This document shows positions 1 to 5,042 of a stretch of 6,782 nucleotides of DNA, piece by piece. A program made the translations under genes and the position numbers. The first letter of the stretch is position 1, and each line of letters begins with the position of its first letter. Source of the stretch: Candidatus Sodaliphilus limicaballi (GTDB lineage Bacteria; Bacteroidota; Bacteroidia; Bacteroidales; Muribaculaceae); the NCBI GenBank assembly GCA_018065815.1, contig JAGHSP010000001.1, positions 1-6,782 of the forward strand. The letters run 5' to 3'. The notes beneath the pieces are model-generated. The model was not told the DNA's origin, did no database searches, and saw only the letters and a list, made by a program, of their open reading frames with translations.

Positions 1-3
1 TTT

Positions 4-18
4 GAGGACGAAGTCCTC
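4..18. repeat. Short perfect hairpin, 6-bp arms
   Basis: GAGGAC (4-9) and GTCCTC (13-18) are perfect inverted arms around the 3-base loop GAA. A run of four T follows at 21-24, so a weak plus-strand terminator is possible. The palindrome could equally lie inside the edge of a coding sequence, since both strands are open here. Confidence 0.4.
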
Positions 19-156
19 CATTTTCTTGGCGTGAGGTAACTATTCAGTAATGGAACTCCCCGCGCAGATCTCACTGAACCCACTGATTTTTTCATTGAAA
101 ATATACTCAACTTTATCATATGGAACCATCTGAATTTCACCTGTTTGCTCCGATTA

Positions 157-172
157 GCGTCCTACTGGACGC
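157..172. repeat. Hairpin with TACT loop, copy 1
   Basis: GCGTCC (157-162) and GGACGC (167-172) form a perfect 6-bp stem closing the loop TACT. The inner part, CTACTGGAC (162-170), recurs exactly at 321-329 inside a second hairpin with the same TACT loop but a different outer stem. Confidence 0.5.
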
Positions 173-193
173 ATCTGCTAGTTGATACCATAC

Positions 194-303
194 CCCCACC
201 GCCACTGCGAATGTTGGCAAAGGTTCGCTATCCGCGGCACCGGCTTCGCCGACTTACCGCTGCTCACTTTGCCGAGCTCGCTTCGCTCGGTTCGGCGGTG
301 GGG
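194..303. repeat. Nested GC-rich palindromic structure
   Basis: The outer arms CCCCACCGCC (194-203) and GGCGGTGGGG (294-303) are perfect 10-bp inverted repeats. Nested inside are GGCAAAG (216-222) with CTTTGCC (267-273), GCGG (234-237) with CCGC (257-260), and CGGC (241-244) with GCCG (248-251). Together they could fold into one long imperfect stem of about 110 bases. A further weak pairing outside it joins ATCTG (173-177) and CAGAT (310-314). This could be a structured RNA or a palindromic mobile repeat; the sequence alone does not decide. Confidence 0.5.
272..290. repeat. Hairpin, 6-bp CCGAGC/GCTCGG arms
   Basis: CCGAGC (272-277) and GCTCGG (285-290) are perfect arms around a 7-base loop. 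It overlaps the right arm of the inner 216-222/267-273 pairing by two bases, so the two stems compete and would be alternative folds. Confidence 0.45.
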
Positions 304-313
304 ATTATTCAGA

Positions 314-333
314 TATTGTACTACTGGACAATA
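314..333. repeat. Hairpin with TACT loop, copy 2
   Basis: TATTGT (314-319) and ACAATA (328-333) form a 6-bp stem. After one A/G mismatch a C-G pair (321, 326) closes the loop TACT (322-325). The loop and flank CTACTGGAC (321-329) are shared with the hairpin at 157-172, while the outer stem differs in sequence but still pairs. Confidence 0.4.
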
Positions 334-357
334 AATTAGCATCATTTGTGTAAAAGT

Positions 358-365
358 TAAATTTG
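358..365 (+). promoter_or_regulatory. Possible -7 promoter element for a short RNA
   Basis: TAAATTTG matches the Bacteroidota -7 consensus TAnnTTTG exactly. No TTTG lies at the usual 19-21 base distance upstream (the only nearby TTTG, 345-348, is 9 bases away), so this is half a promoter at best. If active it would start RNA near 372 and read towards the terminator-like hairpin ending at 549. Confidence 0.2.
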
Positions 366-400
366 AATTATTCAAGATGCAGGAAAGAGTATTCTATTTT

Positions 401-417
401 GCTCGCGAGTAGCGAGC
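401..417. repeat. Hairpin, GCTCGC/GCGAGC arms
   Basis: GCTCGC (401-406) and GCGAGC (412-417) are perfect 6-bp arms with the loop GAGTA. The 8-base palindrome CTCGCGAG (402-409) overlaps the left arm. T-rich sequence lies on both sides. Confidence 0.45.
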
Positions 418-477
418 TTGATTTTGGGCAAAGCCTTATTTTGTGATGGCGAATGTGGGGGCGGGCGTAGGCCGACC

Positions 478-549
478 GAAATGATAGTTGGGACTGTGGG
501 GCTGAAGCTTGCTTCACGACACACAATCCCAACTATCATTTCATTTTTT
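478..549 (+). terminator. Strong hairpin plus T-tract, plus-strand terminator-like
   Basis: The arms at 478-493 and 527-542 are a perfect 16-bp inverted repeat (GAAATGATAGTTGGGA and its complement). After one C/A mismatch they continue as TGTG (495-498) with CACA (522-525). The loop holds its own small hairpin, TGAAGC (503-508) with GCTTCA (511-516). One A after the stem, six T follow (544-549), which fits an intrinsic terminator read on the plus strand. On the minus strand no T-run follows the hairpin, so it is not a good terminator for the regulator gene at 608-1648. No plus-strand gene lies upstream within view. Confidence 0.5.
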
Positions 550-565
550 GGCGAAAGCTAAAAAA
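544..565. repeat. A/T hairpin with GAAA tetraloop
   Basis: Six T (544-549) pair with six A (560-565). Between them a G-T wobble (550, 559) and two G-C/C-G pairs close a GAAA loop (553-556), a GNRA-type tetraloop if transcribed. The T-run is shared with the terminator-like hairpin just upstream, so both structures cannot use it at once. Confidence 0.45.
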
Positions 566-607
566 CACATCGCCATCACTCATTTTCTTAATAAAAGACG
601 GTCATCG

Positions 608-1648
608 TCATCGTTCGTCGTCGTTCTTAGTGGTTCCTCGCACTACTAGGCGAGTCTTGACGATGCGTTTCTCGGCGCGGTTGCGGTCTATCTCGCCCTC
701 GACGATGCCCACCAGGATGTTCACCGCCTCGCGTCCCACGTCGATACCGCGCTGCTCCACAGTGGTGAGCTGAGGGTCGCATGCCAGCGCGCGCTCGCCA
801 TTAGTGAAACCGCATATCGAGATTTCATCGGGCACGCTAAATCCCATGTGTTTAGCCACATATAGAATACCTATCGCCGTGTCGTCGTTGACTGCGAAGA
901 ACGCGTCGGGACGATTTTTCATCTTCAACATCTGCGGAGTGATGCGCTCGGCCTCGGCACGCGTGTCGCACATCTTCACTAGGTCCTCATCGAGCGTGAG
1001 CCCATGCTTGTAGAGGGCGTCCTTGTAGCCGCTGAATCGGTTCTTGCCTATCTCCATGTTGTGCGACGTGCCATAGTAGGCGATGCGCTTGCACCCGTGC
1101 TCTATGAGGTAAGACACCGCCTTGAGCGAACCCATGTAGTCGTCCACCACCACGCGGCTGGCATTGAGCACAGGGCAAATGCGGTCGTAGAACACCAGCG
1201 GAACTCCCTCTTTTTCAAGCTTCTGGAAGTGGTCGTAGGTCACAGTATCCTTGGCTTGCGACACGATGATGCCGCACACCTTGTTGTGGTAAAAAGACTC
1301 GCAGATGCGCACCTCGCGCTCATACTGTTCCTTGCTCTGCGCCACCAAGATGCGGTAGCCCAGTTCCTGCGCACGTTCCTCGATGCCCGAGAGCACGGTA
1401 GAGAAATAGTAATGCACAAATTCAGGAATAATCACGCCGATGGTTTTCACCGGTCCCTTGCGGCTGTTGCGCAGCTGCTCGGCGATGACATTAGGATAAT
1501 AGTTGTGCTCGCGGGCAAACTTCTGTATAGCCTCACGCCTCGACTTGCTGATGCTGGGACTGTCCTTCAATGCACGCGACACGGTAGCCACGCTCACGCC
1601 TAGCATGCGGGCTATATCCTTCATGGTTAATACATGCGGTTCGTCCAT
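608..1648 (-). CDS. LacI-family transcriptional repressor
   Basis: A 346-residue protein, the normal length for the LacI/GalR family. An N-terminal helix-turn-helix covers about residues 9-30, with MKDIARMLGVSVATVSRAL and the recognition helix around residues 20-27. The hinge helix motif PNVIAEQLRNSR follows at 52-63. From about residue 69 comes a periplasmic-binding-protein-like effector domain (IGVIIPEF, then VNDDTAIG, then ISICGFTNG), which in this family binds a small ligand, usually a sugar, and mediates dimerisation. I chose the start at 1648 because HVLTMKDIA matches the usual VTLKDIA beginning; starting at Met9 would trim that segment. It is transcribed divergently from the SusC/SusD pair, and a matching operator lies on its own promoter, so autorepression is likely. 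Control of the transporter genes is inferred from position. The actual ligand cannot be read from the sequence. Confidence 0.95.
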   Translation of the reverse strand: MDEPHVLTMKDIARMLGVSVATVSRALKDSPSISKSRREAIQKFAREHNYYPNVIAEQLRNSRKGPVKTIGVIIPEFVHYYFSTVLSGIEERAQELGYRILVAQSKEQYEREVRICESFYHNKVCGIIVSQAKDTVTYDHFQKLEKEGVPLVFYDRICPVLNASRVVVDDYMGSLKAVSYLIEHGCKRIAYYGTSHNMEIGKNRFSGYKDALYKHGLTLDEDLVKMCDTRAEAERITPQMLKMKNRPDAFFAVNDDTAIGILYVAKHMGFSVPDEISICGFTNGERALACDPQLTTVEQRGIDVGREAVNILVGIVEGEIDRNRAEKRIVKTRLVVRGTTKNDDER

Positions 1649-1679
1649 AGTTTACGGGGTATTGTCATTAGTTATGACG

Positions 1680-1711
1680 CAAAAGTAAGCAAAAAAAACG
1701 ATTGGTGCAAA
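1680..1711 (-). promoter_or_regulatory. Promoter of the LacI-family gene
   Basis: On the minus strand TTTG (complement of 1708-1711), a 20-base spacer, and TACTTTTG (complement of 1680-1687) match both boxes of the Bacteroidota primary-sigma promoter (TTTG, 19-21 bases, TAnnTTTG). This predicts a start near 1673 and an untranslated leader of about 25 bases before the ATG at 1648. No Shine-Dalgarno-like sequence is visible, as is usual in this phylum. Confidence 0.65.
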
Positions 1712-1720
1712 CGATTGCAC
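1698..1720. promoter_or_regulatory. LacI-type operator overlapping the repressor's -33 box
   Basis: GTGCAAACGATTGCAC (1705-1720) has perfect 6-bp arms, GTGCAA and TTGCAC, around a 4-base centre with the central CG at 1712-1713. It fits the general LacI-family operator form TGNAANCGNTTNCA. The left arm covers the -33 TTTG of the divergent repressor gene, so bound protein would block its own promoter. ACGATTG also occurs twice in direct orientation (1698-1704 and 1711-1717), 13 bases apart, which may be an extra half-site. The palindrome ends 55 bases upstream of the plus-strand -7 box at 1776. Confidence 0.65.
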
Positions 1721-1739
1721 ACAATTCATAAAAATTTTA

Positions 1740-1756
1740 ACACATAACATATGTGT
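1740..1756. promoter_or_regulatory. 17-base palindrome at the SusC promoter
   Basis: ACACATA (1740-1746) and TATGTGT (1750-1756) are perfect 7-bp arms around ACA. The right arm covers the place where the -33 box of the plus-strand promoter should lie (TGTG at 1752-1755). It lacks the central CG of a LacI operator, so a different dimeric regulator is the simplest reading. It is AT-rich, so chance is not excluded. Confidence 0.35.
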
Positions 1757-1783
1757 AATATGTCATTCAAATGATTATCTTTG
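1752..1783 (+). promoter_or_regulatory. Promoter of the susC-susD operon
   Basis: TATCTTTG (1776-1783) matches the Bacteroidota -7 consensus TAnnTTTG exactly. The -33 position holds TGTG (1752-1755), three of four matches to TTTG, with a 20-base spacer. The imperfect -33 box would suit a promoter that needs an activator or is tightly controlled. The predicted start is near 1790, leaving a leader of about 125 bases before the ATG at 1917. Confidence 0.6.
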
Positions 1784-1916
1784 CATAATTAAGTTATTTT
1801 GCACTTACAGTGGATTGTTGGCCAGAAAACCAAACCAACCCTGCACTTACATAAACGTAAACGACAACTAAAAAACTTAAATTAAATAAATTTATTAACT
1901 AAAACTAAATCAAAAG
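1784..1916 (+). other. Long 5' leader of susC with a 10-base direct repeat
   Basis: The leader contains TGCACTTACA twice (1800-1809 and 1842-1851), starting 42 bases apart, close to four helical turns. It contains no ATG before 1917. From about 1868 on it is almost pure A and T, including the palindrome AATAAATTTATT (1885-1896), and it enters the gene through an A-rich stretch instead of a Shine-Dalgarno sequence. The leader is long enough to hold an RNA-level control site, but I recognise no known riboswitch. Confidence 0.4.
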
Positions 1917-4900
1917 ATGAAGCAGGAAACCTTTAAAATTCCCGCACGCCTTTTGGCCCTGGTGATGGGACTTCTCCTGTCTATTGGCGCATACGCACAG
2001 ATCACTGTGAATGGTGTAGTCAAGGACAATACAGGTGAGCCCGTTATCGGTGCTTCGGTGCGCGTTGTGGGTACACAAACAGGAACTGTTACCGACTTTG
2101 ACGGTAATTTCACACTCAACAATGTGAAGCAAGGAGCAAAGTTGCAAATCACTTCTATCGGCTACCAGGCTCAGGAAGTTGCTGCGGCTCCCCAACTCGA
2201 GATTGTCATGGCAGATGACGCTCAGGTGCTCGACAACCTGGTCGTGATCGGTTATGGCGTTGTAAAGAAAAGCGACCTCACCGGTAGTGTCACTGCCCTC
2301 AAGCCCGACACCAAGAACAAGGGTGTCACCGTGAGTGCTCAGGACATGCTCGCTGGTAAGGTTGCTGGTATGAGCGTCACAAGCGGTGGCGGTACCCCTG
2401 GTGGTGCAGCAACCATCCGTATCCGTGGCGGTAGCTCACTCAACGCAAGCAACGACCCCCTCATCGTGGTGGACGGTGTGCCCCTGGACAACGGTGGCGT
2501 TAAGGGTTTCCCCAACGGTCTTGCAATGATCAACCCCAATGATATCGAGAGCTTCAACGTGCTCAAGGACGCTTCGGCAGCCGCTATCTATGGTAGCCGT
2601 GGTTCTAACGGTGTCATCATCATCACTACCAAGAAGGGAAAACGCGGTCAGAAGCCCAGCGTATCTTACAACGGCAGCTTCACCGTGAACACCAACAAGA
2701 AGACCCTCGAGCTCATGGACGGCGACCAGTATCGCGCATTCGTTAAGGAGCTCTACAAGGGACACGCTAAGGAGGAAGAAGCTCTTGCTGCTCTGGGCAC
2801 AGCCAACACCGACTGGCAGGATCAAATCTACCGCACAGCTCTGAGCCACGACCACAACATCACTGTTGCCGGCTCGGCAGGTCAGATCCTCCCCTACCGT
2901 CTCTCACTGGGTTACACTGGTCAGGACGGTATCCTCAAGACTTCTGAGTTCAAGCGCTACACCGTAGCTGCCAACCTCAATCCCTCATTGCTCAACGACC
3001 ACTTGACAATGAACTTGAACGCCAAGTACATGTACGGTAAGAACCGTTATGCCGACGGTGGCGCTATTGGCAACGCAGTGCGCATGGACCCCACTCAGCC
3101 CGTTAAGGCTCCCGGATTTGAGAACTTCGGTGGCTACTATGAGTGGCTCGCTGGTAACTCAGCTATGGGCGACGCTAACTGGCCCACAATCACCAACACC
3201 AACGCACCCCGCAACCCCGTTGCAATCCTCGACCTGAAGAACGACCGCGCTAACAGCCACTCGTTCACTGGTAGTGCCGACATCGACTACAAGATCCACG
3301 GCTTCGAGGACCTGCGCCTCCACCTCACACTGGGTGGTGACTTCAGCGGTGGTAAGCAGACCACTACAGTTGACCCCGCGAGCCCCAACGCTTGCTACTG
3401 GGGCAGCACCGGCTGGTCTAATCAGGTTAAGGAAAACCTCACTCTGAGCACCTACGCTCAATACTACAAGGATTTCACCGAAAATCACCACTTCGACATC
3501 ATGGGTGGTTACGAGTGGCAGCACTTCTGGCGCAAGGAGAACAGCGAGTACAGCAACTTCTATCCTATGAACTCTGCACTCACTGAAACAGACGAGAAGG
3601 GCAATGTCAAACCTCTTGCAGGACAGCTCCACACCCTGACACTCCAGAACAACGGTCTCGGCTATCGCACAGAGAGCTATCTCGTTTCGTTCTTCGGTCG
3701 TTTGAACTATTCTTACGCTAGCAAATACTTCCTCACATTCACCATGCGTGCCGACGGTAGCTCTAAGTTCAACTGGCTGCCTGGTGCTCCCAACACACAG
3801 TGGGGTTACTTCCCCTCAACCGCTCTTGCATGGAACATCAAGAAGGAAGACTTCCTCAAGGACACTGAAGCCCTGAGCGACCTCAAGCTCCGCCTCGGTT
3901 GGGGTAAGACCGGTCAGCAGGAAGGCATCAGCGACTATGGCTACTATGCTAACTATTCTATGAGCACCGGCGTTGTGGGTAGCTTCTATGACGTTGCAGG
4001 CGACGGTACACTCGCTCGTCCCAACGCTTACAACCCCAGCCTCAAGTGGGAGACTACTACCACTACCAACGTGGGCTTCGACTATGGATTCATGAACAAC
4101 CGCATCACCGGTACAATCGACTGGTACTACAAGAAGACTACCGACCTGATCAACTATGCTGCAGTAGCTGCAATGAGCAACTTCCGCAACCAGGTGAACC
4201 AGAACATCGGTTCTCTCAAGAACACCGGTATTGAGTTCACTATCAACTACAAGGCAATCCAGACTGATGACATCAGCTTGAACCTGGGTTACAACTTCAC
4301 TTACAACAAGAACGAGATCACCGAGCTCATCGACAACGATCCCGACTACTTCGTTCCCACAGGCGGCATCAGCAGCGGTACAGGCGTTAACTGCCAGGCA
4401 CATGCTGTGGGTCACCCCGCAAGCTCATTCTACGTGTTCCAGCAGGTTTACGACGAGAATGGCATGCCCATCGAGGGTATGTTTGTTGACCGCAACGCCG
4501 ACGGCGTGATCAGCGACAAGGACAAGTACTTCTACAAGAGCCCCATGGCTCCCGTTTCAATGGGCTTCAACGCACGTCTCGACTATAAGAACTGGGACTT
4601 CGGTTTCAACATGCGTGCTAACCTGGGCAACTACGTGTTCAACGACACAGAGTGCGGTTTCCGCAACGTGGGTCCCGCTTCTATCCTTGAGAGTGTGAGC
4701 GGTAACTACCTCAACAACCGTCTCTCAAGCGCCATCAACTATGGCTGGCAGACTTATGACACTTATTCAACACTGAGCGACCGCTGGGTACAGAACGGTT
4801 CATTCCTCAAGATGGACAACATCACCCTGGGTTACAGCTTCAACAACCTCTTCAAGGGCAACAGCTACGAGGGTGTAGGCGGCCGTGTTTACGCTACAGT

Positions 4901-5021
4901 TAATAATGTGTTCTGCATCACTAAGTACAAAGGTATCGATCCCGAGGTATTCGGCGGCATCGACAACAACCTTTATCCTCGTCCCTTCTCATTCATCGTG
5001 GGTCTGAGTCTCAATTTCTAA
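1917..5021 (+). CDS. susC: SusC/RagA-family TonB-dependent outer-membrane glycan transporter
   Basis: A 1034-residue protein, typical length for SusC. Residues 1-27 are a signal peptide ending AYA, with Q28 first in the mature chain. Residues about 29-98 form the carboxypeptidase-regulatory-like domain (VNGVVKDNTGEPVIGASVRV, then DFDGNFTL). The TonB box region follows as NLVVIGYG (107-114). The plug domain spans about 115-240, with IRIRGGSSLNASNDPLIVVDGVP and ASAAAIYGSRGSNGVIIITTKK as the classic SusC blocks. The rest is the 22-strand type barrel, ending YPRPFSFIVGLSLNF with a terminal Phe as for a BAM substrate. D858-D867 (DRNADGVISD) is the EF-hand-like loop common in this family. There is no N-terminal secretin/STN domain, so control through an anti-sigma factor is not indicated. 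It forms a complex with the SusD product encoded 21 bases downstream and imports the captured oligosaccharide with TonB energy. Codon use is strongly biased (AAC, AAG, CTC, GGT), as in highly expressed genes. Confidence 0.97.
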   Translation: MKQETFKIPARLLALVMGLLLSIGAYAQITVNGVVKDNTGEPVIGASVRVVGTQTGTVTDFDGNFTLNNVKQGAKLQITSIGYQAQEVAAAPQLEIVMADDAQVLDNLVVIGYGVVKKSDLTGSVTALKPDTKNKGVTVSAQDMLAGKVAGMSVTSGGGTPGGAATIRIRGGSSLNASNDPLIVVDGVPLDNGGVKGFPNGLAMINPNDIESFNVLKDASAAAIYGSRGSNGVIIITTKKGKRGQKPSVSYNGSFTVNTNKKTLELMDGDQYRAFVKELYKGHAKEEEALAALGTANTDWQDQIYRTALSHDHNITVAGSAGQILPYRLSLGYTGQDGILKTSEFKRYTVAANLNPSLLNDHLTMNLNAKYMYGKNRYADGGAIGNAVRMDPTQPVKAPGFENFGGYYEWLAGNSAMGDANWPTITNTNAPRNPVAILDLKNDRANSHSFTGSADIDYKIHGFEDLRLHLTLGGDFSGGKQTTTVDPASPNACYWGSTGWSNQVKENLTLSTYAQYYKDFTENHHFDIMGGYEWQHFWRKENSEYSNFYPMNSALTETDEKGNVKPLAGQLHTLTLQNNGLGYRTESYLVSFFGRLNYSYASKYFLTFTMRADGSSKFNWLPGAPNTQWGYFPSTALAWNIKKEDFLKDTEALSDLKLRLGWGKTGQQEGISDYGYYANYSMSTGVVGSFYDVAGDGTLARPNAYNPSLKWETTTTTNVGFDYGFMNNRITGTIDWYYKKTTDLINYAAVAAMSNFRNQVNQNIGSLKNTGIEFTINYKAIQTDDISLNLGYNFTYNKNEITELIDNDPDYFVPTGGISSGTGVNCQAHAVGHPASSFYVFQQVYDENGMPIEGMFVDRNADGVISDKDKYFYKSPMAPVSMGFNARLDYKNWDFGFNMRANLGNYVFNDTECGFRNVGPASILESVSGNYLNNRLSSAINYGWQTYDTYSTLSDRWVQNGSFLKMDNITLGYSFNNLFKGNSYEGVGGRVYATVNNVFCITKYKGIDPEVFGGIDNNLYPRPFSFIVGLSLNF

Positions 5022-5042
5022 TTCAATAAAGAAACAAGAACA

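Larger units (their letters stand above)
436..586. mobile_element. MITE-like palindromic element with near-matching flanks
   Basis: GTGATGGCGA (443-452), one unpaired A (453) and TGTG (454-457) pair with CACATCGCCATCAC (566-579), giving 14 bp of terminal inverted repeat with a single bulge. The bases immediately outside are TTATTTT (436-442) on the left and TCATTTT (580-586) on the right: a 6-of-7 match that could be an aged target-site duplication. Two more hairpins (478-542 and 544-565) fill the interior, so as RNA this is a multi-branched junction. There is no coding capacity, so any movement would need a transposase supplied elsewhere. The inverted repeats are seen directly; the mobile interpretation is inference, and a structured RNA is the main alternative. 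Confidence 0.4.
1..607. other. Gene-free, hairpin-rich intergenic block
   Basis: No reading frame here looks like a conserved protein. The two short frames of about 65 codons (145-339 plus, 178-375 minus) lie across GC-rich palindromes and have no recognisable motif. Instead the block contains many inverted repeats, annotated separately: 4-18, 157-172, 194-303, 272-290, 314-333, 401-417, 443-579, 478-542 and 544-565. Such palindrome-dense spacers are common where small non-autonomous repeats have accumulated. The block lies downstream of the minus-strand regulator gene, and I see no clear minus-strand intrinsic terminator for that gene in it. The first ~40 bases could contain the edge of a neighbouring gene (see findings). 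Confidence 0.7.

Noticed and set aside
145..339. Short plus-strand frame (64 codons) and its minus counterpart 178-375
   Set aside because: Both cross the GC-rich nested palindrome and TACT hairpins. The composition follows the repeats and no protein motif is visible.
543..607. Intrinsic terminator for the regulator gene on the minus strand
   Set aside because: The hairpins here are followed on the minus strand by A-runs or mixed sequence, not a T-run, so no convincing terminator in that direction.
601..626. Trinucleotide-like CGT/CAT run
   Set aside because: It covers the stop and last codons of the regulator (NDDER tail). It is too short and impure to be a repeat feature.
1004..1603. 199-codon plus-strand frame opposite the regulator gene
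   Set aside because: It is the exact antisense of a well-supported LacI-family gene, rich in H, V and A as expected from a codon-biased shadow, and has no domain or leader of its own.
1885..1896. 12-base palindrome AATAAATTTATT before susC
   Set aside because: The leader here is nearly all A and T, where such palindromes arise easily. No other support.
3816..4415. 199-codon minus-strand frame inside susC
   Set aside because: An antisense shadow of the conserved barrel, with valine-rich low-complexity composition and no promoter. The same holds for 3159-3632, 2436-2855 and 5265-5813.
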